Shown here piece after piece: positions 45,931 through 55,015 of a stretch of DNA of 60,000 bases (the stretch's first letter is position 1; each line of letters opens with the position of its first letter). Source of the DNA: Symsagittifera roscoffensis (Eukaryota > Xenacoelomorpha > Acoela > Convolutidae); the NCBI RefSeq assembly GCF_963678635.1, contig NC_087063.1, positions 80,463,574 to 80,523,573 on the forward strand, written 5' to 3'. The notes below the pieces were generated by a model. That model was not told where the DNA came from and did not search any database. It worked only from the letters and a program-made list of their open reading frames with translations. A program made the translations under genes and the position numbers.

Positions 45931-46020
45931 CTTTCGAAGACAATTTTTTCCGACCCATATTGGGTGATCGATTCCTCGACCTACGTGCGCTCAGACGTAA
46001 GCGGACACCACTATTTTAGC
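45931..46020 (+). CDS. Candidate 90-bp exon, copy B, donor lost
   Basis: Same acceptor (CTTTTGTTCCAG) and length as 41752-41841, with frame TIFSDPYWVIDSSTYVRS and VSGHHYFS. The position of the donor reads GTGGCA instead of GTGAGT, so this copy may be unspliced and dead. Confidence 0.3.
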
Positions 46021-46112
46021 GTGGCAATCTCAACAAGTCTTAATTTTTTTAAACTAATTACGCATGGCAAATTATGCCGCACAAGAAAAAATTGTTCCAA
46101 AATCAATTGAGT

Positions 46113-46423
46113 TGCTTTTTTTAGACGATTGCGCTCAAAATCTTGCTTCAAAATGAGCGATCTGAACGGTTTTGAACGGTTCACCTAAAAAAAAACCCTC
46201 AAAAACCGCGCAAGGTTTGAACGGTTTTGAGCGGTTTTTTTAGATGAACCGCTCAAAAATCGTTCAAATCTTGCGCGGATTTTGAACGTTCTTTTTTGAT
46301 AAACCGTTCAAAAACCGCTCAAGGCGCTCATTTTGAAGCAAGATTTTGAGAGTAATTGTCTAAAAAAAAACGCTCAAACCGCTCAAATTTTGCTCGAAAA
46401 TAGGTGTAAAATCTCGACTCGGG
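46113..46423. mobile_element. GAGCGG-rich element, 5'-truncated, inserted in copy B
   Basis: Copy A shows the empty site (AATCGATTGAGTCGAGCTAA at 41951). In copy B, GAGCGG/CCGCTC repeats lie between GAGT and CGAGCTAATTGG, ending ATCTCGACTCGGG like the element at 33351-34037. The left terminal repeat is missing. Confidence 0.65.
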
Positions 46424-46790
46424 CGAGCTAATTGGTCATAATAATTTCATTAGCCACTCAAAGTTTAACACTTAGTTTTGATTTTATCAAACCAATTATG
46501 TTCTCGACCTCTAATGACGATTGCAGTAAACTACAAACTTTGCTGGCAGTTTTCATTTAATAGATTTAATAGCGCCCATTTTTTGAAGTGCTTAACTTAA
46601 AAATTCTGAGGGATCAGTTCAAAGCCGAGTTGATACGAAACTTCAACTTTCTATGCATTTTTTTTTTCGATCGAAGGAGTGAACGAGCAAAAAAATTGAG
46701 ATCAATTGAAATATCACCCCTCCCTTTAATCAAAATAGGGAAGATCTGGTACAATTGGTCAAACGTTATATAATTCAGCAATTCAGATTT

Positions 46791-47793
46791 CCCGCACTCA
46801 GTAAAAGTTTTTTTTTTAGAAAAGTTTGTTTTAGAAATTTTTTTTTCTCAAATTATGAATTACAATCCATTATAGTGAATTATAACCCATTATTGTTCAA
46901 CAAACGTTCATCGCTTCATTTCGTTCGTTTTTCTTTTGTGTGCTTTCCAGTTGGTTACCAAACTAAAAGAAACTGTTTTCTTTTGTACTTATAGCCACAA
47001 GCGGATTTAAAAAAGGAGCCCCCCCCCCCAAGGTTTAGACCCCCAGCCGACCCGAAAGGTCTCCCCGTCAACCCCCCCCCCCCACACACAGACACGCTGT
47101 TTGAGATCCCTCACTATTTTGAGGTCCCCCATTACTTTGAGATTATCATTTTTGGCAAACTAAACCTAAAATTTTTCAACGACGCCTAACGTATTTTAAT
47201 TTTGGAGGGGTTGCGCACCGGAAGAAAGCAAATTTGCGGTCAACTTTTTCCAAAAAGTGCCTAAAATGCATTTTTTTTGCCCGTTTTTTTTCAAATTTTT
47301 GCCTGCGGCGCAGAAAATTTTATCAAAACACCGTCTTTTTAATCCCTTGGGAGAGCTTGGAATCGATATACTGAACTTTTATAGCGTTTAGGAGACCCCC
47401 CTCGCTAAAACCTTAGATCCTCCCCTGGTTTATTGATGCTTACTTCTTACAGATCTTTACTGTGTTTTCATGCAAAATAGCTAAGTTATAATCCATTATA
47501 TTTGATTTTTCTGGTGAAATAATATTCTGATAGAAAAAAAGACTATATTCTTTTATAAAAAATTAAAATATATTGCAAGAGATTATAAGAGATTGTTAGA
47601 GATTTTCGGAAAATTTTTAATCAATTATAATTGATTATAATTTATTAAAATGTCACCAAAAATGTTATCAATATAAAATATTATAAATCGTTTAAACATC
47701 TAAAATTCGCGCTTAGAAATAATTATAATTTTGCTATGAGTACAATTATATCTATAAAATAATCGATTTTTTCCTCTTTTTACTGAGTGAGGG
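46791..47793 (+). mobile_element. Harbinger-like TIR element, copy B (composite)
   Basis: Ends CCCGCACTCAGTAAAAG and TTTTTACTGAGTGAGGG. The interior shares TTGGTTACCAAACTAAAAGA with copies A and C and contains an hAT-like element at 46996-47427. Flanks TTT/TTA only loosely resemble a 3-bp duplication. Confidence 0.7.
46996..47427 (+). mobile_element. hAT-like element nested in copy B
   Basis: From CACAAGCGGATTTA to TTAGATCCTCCCCTG, with C-rich runs and the CGACCCGAAAGGTCTCC segment of the family. Left flank CTTATAGC equals the target duplication seen in copy C. The right flank is altered. Confidence 0.65.
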
Positions 47794-47915
47794 TTAAGTA
47801 TTGAGTTTATGTCCGGGGTGGCTCACTCATAAAGTACTTTTAGATAAGGTACACTGTCTTTTCGTCACGCTATCTTATTTTCGGCTGGATAATTTCTTGC
47901 AACTTCTTAGTCTAA

Positions 47916-48804
47916 CCGCACTCAGTAAAAAGAGAAAATAAAATCTTATAATGGATTTTTTTTGTCAGTCTCCATAATTTCTAAAAGAATTGATTATAAT
48001 TGATTGAAAACGGACTGTAATGATACTATTTTTCGAAACAATGAAAATCATTATAATCCTTCAAAATCAATTATTTTTTGATTTTTTTCTCAAATTTTAT
48101 TGAATTATAGTCCATTATAAGTGGTTAAAATCCATTATTATTCAACAATTGTGTCATCGCTTCATTTCGTTTTATTCTTGTTTTATTTTGTCTGCTTTTC
48201 AGTTGGTTACCGAACTAAAAGAAACTGTAATTTTGTGCTTAGGACCAGGGCTGGCCTTAAAAGGGGGCTCGAGTTTTGCCCTTTGGCATCAATATATACT
48301 AATTTTGAGGCTTGAGCGCGCCAAAAAAACACGACTTTTAGATCAAAATTGTCTAAAAACGTTTTTTTTTGGCCTGTTTTTCAAAATTTTGTCTGCGGCG
48401 CAGAAAATTTTATCAAACTGGGGTAATAATAGCGAGCTAGGTGGGCTCATAAAATCAATTTGGTCAACCTAAGAAAAAGTCGACAACTTTTTCGAAATTT
48501 TTTTTGAAAATCAGCCCCCTCACCCCAAAAAAGTCCTAGATCCGCCCCTGCTTATAGCTTAAGCTGACATTAAGTTTTTTGAGATAAAATTTTGATAGAA
48601 AAAGGGATTATAATCTTTTACAATAGATTATAAGAGATTTTCGGAAAAAGTATAATTGAATATAATTTATTAAACTGTCACCAATAATGGTTTATAAATC
48701 GTTTAAACATCTAAAATTGGCGCTTATAAGTAATTATAATTTTGCTAAAAATACGATTATAATTATAGAATAATCGATTATTTTCTCTTTTTACTGATTG
48801 CGGG
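47916..48804 (+). mobile_element. Harbinger-like TIR element, copy C (composite)
   Basis: Ends CCGCACTCAGTAAAAAGAG and CTCTTTTTACTGATTGCGGG, flanked by TAA on both sides (47913-47915 and 48805-48807), the 3-bp duplication typical of PIF/Harbinger. It contains the hAT-like element at 48246-48550. About 120 bp separate it from copy B. No transposase. Confidence 0.75.
48246..48550 (+). mobile_element. hAT-like element nested in copy C
   Basis: From CAGGGCTGGCCTTAAAAGG to CCTAGATCCGCCCCTG, flanked by CTTAGGAC and CTTATAGC, an 8-bp duplication with mismatches. It is shorter than other copies through internal loss. Confidence 0.7.
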
Positions 48805-48809
48805 TAATA

Positions 48810-50095
48810 CCGATCTTAATCTTACTCTTAGAGCTCCTAGTCTCAATAGATCTAGTGTATATTGGTATTTGCGAGATAAGATATCAGGAACTGTTTTGAA
48901 GGAGAAAAACTGTCTTCTAAGTTATATTTATTTTGTTCTGTTGCTGAAACTATGGTTAGTTTCAGCTTTAAAAATAATTGTAATGGTTAGTTATGGATCA
49001 AGATTGGTTAGTTAGAAATTTTTTTAGAGATAGTTTTATCAATAATATAATGGGATATAAATACTAGTTTTAAACTGGTTCCAGTATAGTAATTGCAGGC
49101 TTTTTTTGCTTGAGTCTGCCAATTGTTTTCAAGGGGGCAGTGATTGCTTTGTCGATTTACACCGAGTGAGGTCCTGTTTTTAATTGTATTTGAATTGCTG
49201 AAGAAAACAGATCTGCAGTACCAGGAAACTGTTGTGAGCGAATGGTAACCGCGCATTGGGTGCATCCCAAAATGACAGTTTTTTTGAATGTCTATGAAGG
49301 TCTATGAATGTCATTTTCGGATGAAAATTCACGACAACATGCTAGTCACGCTCATACTTTTAGCGAAAATGGTGCAACCGATAATTAAATGAGCTTTTTT
49401 CTTGTTTTGGCAAAAAATTGGCGTTTTTCCATAATAGAAAAAAGGCCAAAAAATGCTAATCTTAAAGGTATGATCATAGAATTGCTAATCATAGAATTAG
49501 CATCTGATAATGGCGACACTAAAAAAATATGAACTGTAGTTTTGAAATTTTAAAATCTTTCTGCTGCAGCTCAAGTCTACTAGAACTAAATTTCTTCCTT
49601 CTGGTGAAAATTTGTTTTTTTTTTCAATAAAAATTGTTGTACGTAATGGTCAATTACTCTTATATTGGCTTGATTTCAGCAAATTTAACTACCTTAAATT
49701 CAAATACGTTTAGTTAACAACTCAAACACTTCATTTCATTTAAAACTCAATTTGAAGGAAGTTGAAAAAATGATGGCTTACAAATGATAAAAACTTCGCA
49801 GAAAATTCATTCTTAACGAAAGATAAAGGTTCAAATCAGGTTTCCAAAAACTTCAAAACGGGAATTCAAATCATTTTTTTCTCGAAGGCACAACCCTTAA
49901 ACATTCAAAAGAACTCAATTCTCGATAATTTTTTATCACCGTTTAACCACTTACGGTCTCACTAATGATTAAAGAGTTATGAGTTGGAAATCAAAATTAA
50001 GAAACTTAAGGAAGCTCAAAAGTTCATTTTCAATCGCCCAGAAAGCAATGGAGAAAAATTAGATAATTCTGAAATCCTGCGAAATTAAGCTTCTT
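48810..50095. other. Intergenic or intronic, no gene seen
   Basis: An 85-codon minus-strand frame (49008-49265) lacks coding features. A GCTAATC/ATCATAGAATT repeat related to the GTATGATTAGC family lies at 49450-49505. Confidence 0.35.
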
Positions 50096-50098
50096 CCA

Positions 50099-50520
50099 TC
50101 AAATTGCCCAATAAATAAATATTTGTCGATCTTTTCCTGTCAGTTCAAATGTCATCCTAAGGACGAGTGAAACTTGCATAAGTTTCATTAAAGTATTCTC
50201 CCCTAAACTAATACTACTGTTTTCATCTGTCGTGGGTTCGTCTGTATTGTTTCCGTTCTTCAACTCTGATTTATCTTTGTTCGGGTCTTCAGCGCGATTT
50301 CCCAAAACACTCCTAAAAGGATTGTAATCTGTTGGGACCTCTTTTGGCCTACAAAACGGTTGGTTCAAGAGTTCATTTTGTATTCGACTGGGCACTTCTG
50401 TGGCAATTGCAGCAATTGCTTCTGGTAATTTCAACACTTCGCCCCAATAACATCTTTGAACTTCTTTCTTCGGATTTTTCCATCGAAATCTTGGCTTTTT
50501 TCATGAAAGCTCATCTTCAA
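50099..50520 (-). CDS. Unrecognised exon, hydrophilic protein C-terminus
   Basis: The minus-strand frame is open from near 50510 to the TGA at 50099. It has no ATG at its upstream end, so it is likely a terminal exon. It begins with basic residues (PRFRWKNPKKEVQRCYW), continues LKLPEAIAAIATEVPSRIQN and a polar stretch DEPTTDENSSISLGEN, and ends TFELTGKDRQIFIYWAI. GC content is above the surrounding DNA. A weak AG acceptor lies just upstream (GAAAAAAG). Family not recognised. It may belong with the exons at 51.2 and 52.7 kb. Confidence 0.4.
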
Positions 50521-50731
50521 ACGCTTAAAAACAATCATGAAACTGACACACAATAAACATTAAAAAATTAACTGCGATGAAAGCCAAAAGTAATCATTTT
50601 ATCGCTCCTGGATTGAGTAAGAACAAAGAAAACTACTTTTTCAAAATAGTTGAACTTAAAAAGAAAATGAGAAAATTCATTTCAGCAAAGTTCCGCTCAG
50701 TTTTTGTTCTAAGAATCGACCAAATTTAACA

Positions 50732-50880
50732 TCAAGCCAATTCATCAACTTGAAAGAAAAAATAAACATTAAAAAAAACTTTATTTGGCATTATTAACAA
50801 CTTTCGGCATGTTTTTTGCAGCTTTTTTTGCTGCCGCAATGTCCCCACTAATGTGTTTGATTTTCTTTCAAGATCTAACA
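50732..50880 (-). CDS. Weak lysine-rich exon candidate
   Basis: After a TTTGTTGTTAG acceptor on the minus strand, two frames are open. One reads ERKSNTLVGTLRQQKKLQ and continues to a stop near 50732. The other reads SGDIAAAKKAAKNMPKVVNN and stops near 50790. Neither is recognised and the phase cannot be settled. Confidence 0.2.
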
Positions 50881-51201
50881 ACAAAACAAACAAAGAAGTA
50901 ACTACAAAAAAGTGCGCTTCATCACAATTTTCAAAACAATCATGGCAAGCATATGTCAAAAAATACACGCTGTTCGTAATTCGTATCTCAATAATCAAAA
51001 GAAAACGCCTATTTTTAATGAAGTTTTGCTCAATACGTCAGAATTTTCATTTGAACGAATTTGTTTTAACGGTAGACAAATGAGCATAATTTTGATTTCC
51101 GAAGAGAATAATTTTGGAGTTTTGTTTGTCACCACATCATCTCAGTTAGTCTTTTTAAAACAAATAAATCTCAAAAAAGATAACTTTGACGGAAAAATGA
51201 A

Positions 51202-51654
51202 TCAAAAAAAGCCAAGCAAGCAAGTCTCGTTAACTTTATCCCGGGTTCGGTGAAGTCCATATTGGTGTAATAGACAAATTTGGCAGAGGAAAGCATTATC
51301 ACCGCATAAAACCAACTCGACACATTTTCCCTCGATAAAAAACCTTGCTGGAAGGCTCTCAGCATAGTCGCCACTCAAGTCGCAATGTTTGTTGACAACA
51401 TCTGAGATATGGGGCTCATCCTCACCTGCGCGTCTGACATGACTCAAAGGCATAGTACCAGAGTAGATATGGTCGTCAAACATCACTTTGTCATTTGAGA
51501 GTGAACCATATTCAATGCGCTCGAAGGAATTCCAATCAACAAACAAGATCGAACTTTGCGAAACGTATGCCAAAATTTCTTTTGTGAAGAACTTTCCTTT
51601 GAAATTTAATGACAACTCTCGCTTAGGCGAAACTCCAGGCAAACTAATTAGCTG
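51202..51654 (-). CDS. Unrecognised exon of a minus-strand gene
   Basis: Acceptor TGAATTTTTCAG (minus strand) is followed in phase 0 by LISLPGVSPKRELSLNFKG, and the frame stays open for 150 codons to a stop at 51202. Notable segments: AYVSQSSILFVDWNSFERIE, HVRRAGEDEPHISDVVNKHC, ARFFIEGKCVELVLCGDNAF and LCQICLLHQYGLHRTRD. The Cys/His-containing end could be a metal site (inference). It is predicted to follow the exon at 52.7 kb, whose donor is also phase 0. A decayed relative of its central part occurs at 52450-52560. Could be a host gene or part of an unknown mobile element. Confidence 0.5.
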   Translation of the reverse strand, partial: QLISLPGVSPKRELSLNFKGKFFTKEILAYVSQSSILFVDWNSFERIEYGSLSNDKVMFDDHIYSGTMPLSHVRRAGEDEPHISDVVNKHCDLSGDYAESLPARFFIEGKCVELVLCGDNAFLCQICLLHQYGLHRTRDKVNETCLLGFF

Positions 51655-52449
51655 AAAAATTCAATGTAGGTTAAAGCAGCGGATCTTAAGTATTTGGTGG
51701 CTGTTAGAAAATTTGATATTGAGCAATTCCGCAAATTTTCTCGATTTTTTTTTCTCGGTGCTACAAGCATGTTTTCGAAAAAGCAGTCCAAAAACTAAGT
51801 TTTTTGGTATTTCAAGGAAAATTTTGGGTGTGAAAATCTAGGTAACAAAAATCTAAGTATTAAAATTACTTCAATTTAAACGTCAACACAGAAAACATGA
51901 GAAAAATAGGCAAGATAAACTATACCAATTTTCGATCTAGAAAAACAGCCTCCGTAACTACCTATAGAAAAACTGGGGCTGTATACACTTGCTTATTTGA
52001 AATTAATGGCATTTTGCAATTTAAGTGTATATATTAAGCGAGACTCCCCCTTTTTTGCAGACGACATTGACAAGAAGCGGTTAAAAACTTAAAGCTGTTT
52101 AACGGTTCAAATTCGCCGGTGCGCGCGTTACGCGCGCGTCGCAGCTTTGAGGTGATAACCTTCTCTTATTTTTTGTAAAGAGTCATACCCTTGTCGGTAA
52201 GCTCGCGACACGTTGGCGTGACTGCAGCGGTCACTATTTTAACGCTGATTTGTGGTTTAAATAATATCACGTAAATTTTGTATGAAGCAATGGAATGACC
52301 TAAGTAATCACTTACAGTTTCTGCTTAAATGTGCACTTTTTCAATCAAAATTTTCGCCTAATTTTAGCACATTTTTTGCCACATATAGTTTTCGTTTAAA
52401 ATAGCCGCTCTCAGAAAAACATTACGGCCATTCAGAAAATGGGAGTCGT

Positions 52450-52620
52450 AAAAAAGTAACCCTTAGCGTTGTTAGGGGATCGAACCCTTTCGCAATGTCG
52501 GTTGACAATGTCTCAGATCCGGGTTTCATTCACCGGCTTGTCTTGATGTCGTCCAGAAACATGTCGTCTGGATCTGTTCCACTACGGGGAGGTGTGTGTG
52601 TGGGGGGGGGGGGGGTTGAA
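52450..52620 (-). pseudogene. Decayed duplicate of the 51.2-kb exon
   Basis: CGCAATGTCGGTTGACAATG (52494) parallels CGCAATGTTTGTTGACAACA (51381), and the next about 45 bases also align. On the minus strand it reads DIVNRHC where the intact exon has DVVNKHC, with a stop just upstream. A G run at 52601-52614 ends the similarity. Confidence 0.4.
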
Positions 52621-52702
52621 GAGCAAGGGGTACGCGCTCCTCACGCCGATAAACCTGTTACAGGGTCACATGCGATAGTTAACTCATAAGGATAAATATA
52701 CT

Positions 52703-52957
52703 TACATAGGGGAAAAATGTCTGCCTCTCCCATCTTAGCAATCCCTCAATCACGATAGTCATCGTTGGGTTCTCAAGCTCCGTTTCAATCACTCGCAAAT
52801 GCCTGTGATGATATGTATTTACAAATCTTTGTGAAATAGTTCCCGTAACTGTTCCGTATCCGTATAATTCATCTGATGATGAAGATATAAGGAGATCACT
52901 GGGATTACGGTACACATCTGCCAGCAGCTTCTTCCTTTCCCCACCTGCTTGCTTGCA
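52703..52957 (-). CDS. Unrecognised internal exon with GTAAGT donor
   Basis: The minus-strand frame reads AGGERKKLLADVYRNPSDLL, then SSSSDELYGYGTVTGTISQR, NTYHHRHLRVIETELENP and IEGLLRWERQTFFPY, then a donor GTAAGTATAT (complement at about 52695-52704). The upstream acceptor is weak (ATTGCAAG). The exon is about 250 bp with balanced codon use. Phase 0 at the donor agrees with the acceptor at 51654. Not recognised as a family. Confidence 0.5.
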
Positions 52958-53124
52958 ATTTCATTGACATGACTTTTGTTATGACAGTCCGGTTGTTACG
53001 AGGCAGAAAACTCGTCTAAGCTTAACCGTTGATTTTTTTCTTGAGGGATGAAAACTCGTTACAAAATTCCACTAGGCGAAAAATTTAGCAAGGTCCTCGA
53101 ATACCAGTTTGATCTCCATAAACA

Positions 53125-53440
53125 AAAAAGCTAATCATACAACTCCATAAACAAAGTCTATGAAAAAATGCTACTCAAGCTTATTTCATACTTTTTGTGT
53201 ATGTCCTTATTAAAAAAAAACTTAATAAGGCAAATCATACTTCTCATGTGTGTGAAATATATTTTTCTCATGGTGACATCAAAAAAAGATATCAACAATT
53301 TCGAAATAGTCACCAAACATTTTTTTGTGAAAAACCCAGGGAAAAATATAATATGTACTCAATTCTATGCAACATTTTTTTCCGAAAAAAAAACTGTTTC
53401 GCTTGCAATTTTATTTTTGTTTACATAACGTAGTCCTAGA
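53125..53440 (+). repeat. Relative of the foldback-element arm
   Basis: ATCATACAACTCCATAAACA with CATAGACTTTG-type flank is followed by GTACTCAATTCTATGCAACA and GCTTGCAATTTTATTTTTG, parallel to the arm at 40640-40710 and to 41323-41400. The overlapping plus-strand frames are not judged coding. Confidence 0.45.
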
Positions 53441-53689
53441 TATCCAAAAATTGCCTAACTTTATTTTCTCAGAGTAAGATTAGTCAAAAAAGCCTAAAAA
53501 TCTAATTTACTTTTTTGCATTTTTGTATGCACCCTGGGCAATTCATGATTTATCTAAATTTTCAAACTCCAAAAATTTACACCATTGGAACTTTTTTGCC
53601 AGAAATTAGAAATTTGATATTTTATTTGATCGTTTTGTGTGCAACTGTGATTTTTTTTAAATTGTTTTCAATGCAATTTAACCTTTAGG

Positions 53690-54450
53690 TAACAAACTAA
53701 ATCAGTTTTGAGCGTTTAAACTCGATATTACTATGATTTTAGCACCAGTTTTTCCAAAATTGAGAAAAATCCTACTATTATAATCGAAAAACATTTGCTT
53801 ATAACGTCATTATGGGGAACTTTTTACTCAGTTTTAGATCATGTCAACTGAATATAATCAAATCTTTACCCATCGGTTCCTCAATACTAATATAACAGAT
53901 TACAATCACTTATTTTTTCCTAATTCGTTTTTTCTGCAACAAAGTGCGTTTTAATTGATTGTAATGAAAAATCATTCCTTTTACTTGCTCATTTTGTTTT
54001 TGAGCTTGCATCCGAATTGATTACGCATTTTGTGCTTTTCATAGACATTGGATAATCCAGAAGATTTAAATCAGTTATAGCTTTGGTGCAAAAATGTTTG
54101 TCTAAATGATAAAAGAGATAAAAAAAGATTATATCTGATTTTTAAAAGTTTTCTGTAGAAACTGTAATCAGTTACAGATGATTGTAGAAAAAATTGCAAT
54201 CTTAGTGGTAGAGGTTGAAAAAATATCAGACAATAATAATTGATTGATAAACCTTTTACGCATCTAATTTTGATTTTATAAATCTGCTGAGGTTTTTAGA
54301 GAAAATTCGACGACTATAATCGATTATAAGTTTTAAAACACAAAAGTTTGGTAATTTAACATGATAAAATTTTCATAAATTGGCTTCCCAGTTTTTATGA
54401 GAATCGCAGATAACCAATTTTCTACACCTATAATTCAATGCGGGCAGGTT
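53690..54450. repeat. TTATAATC-type repeat block
   Basis: AGGTAACAAACTAAATCAG, GATTATAATCGATTATAAG and a final CAATGCGGGCAGG resemble the interiors of the Harbinger-like elements and the block at 4800. Ends not defined. Confidence 0.35.
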
Positions 54451-54570
54451 CATTGTCATTTGAGATCGCTGATGAGCACAACTTGGACTTTTGAGCGAAA
54501 ACTGAAACTGAAAAACACTTCGAAAAACACTTTTGGTTCATAGAAAAGTCCCAATCATACAATTCCTATA

Positions 54571-54770
54571 NNNNNNNNNNNNNNNNNNNNNNNNNNNNNN
54601 NNNNNNNNNNNNNNNNNNNNNNNNNNNNNNNNNNNNNNNNNNNNNNNNNNNNNNNNNNNNNNNNNNNNNNNNNNNNNNNNNNNNNNNNNNNNNNNNNNNN
54701 NNNNNNNNNNNNNNNNNNNNNNNNNNNNNNNNNNNNNNNNNNNNNNNNNNNNNNNNNNNNNNNNNNNNNN
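54571..54770. other. Assembly gap, 200 N
   Basis: Exactly 200 N, a conventional placeholder of unknown true size. The left edge is inside a GTATGATT-family palindrome (CCCAATCATACAATTCCTATA). The right edge is inside the 2.45-kb tandem array. Any frame spanning it is meaningless. Confidence 0.98.
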
Positions 54771-54878
54771 TATATACAAGAAATTGGACTTACATGATTC
54801 TTATTGTTTTCCTTTTCTTCCTCATATCCCCTAACTGTGAAGTTGTCGGCAATGTCTGCCACTGATTGATCACTCAGA
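54771..54878 (+). repeat. Tail of a tandem unit hidden by the gap
   Basis: Identical or nearly so to 57229-57336 and 59674-59781. It contains the end of an exon (minus strand, DQSVADIADNFTVRGYEEE) and its GTAAGT donor (complement at 54788-54793), so at least one further unit, partly lost in the gap, preceded 54879. Confidence 0.8.
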
Positions 54879-54981
54879 GCATTGATGATTCAAAAGAAGT
54901 AAAATACTTGTTTGACATTTTTTTTCAAATCATAACTTTTACATAAGGATATCGATTTTTTGGAAGAAAAAAACAGAAAAC

Positions 54982-55015
<34 letters not shown>

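Larger units (their letters stand above)
42440..46871 (+). repeat. Segmental duplication, copy B
   Basis: Matches 36457-42439 in the same orientation and continues into the intact Harbinger-like element at 46791. It differs from copy A by loss of 1.83 kb at 45095, loss of about 0.18 kb at 45377, gain of about 130 bp near 44275-44405 and gain of a 311-bp GAGCGG element at 46113. Confidence 0.85.

Noticed and set aside
50941-51253. Plus-strand frame of about 104 codons (ICFNGRQMSIILISEENNFG)
   Set aside because: It looks moderately protein-like but is AT-rich, overlaps the better-supported minus-strand exon at 51202 and has no splice or family support. Kept only as a remote possibility.
54533-54865. 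Open frames across the N gap
   Set aside because: They exist only because N codons are not stops.
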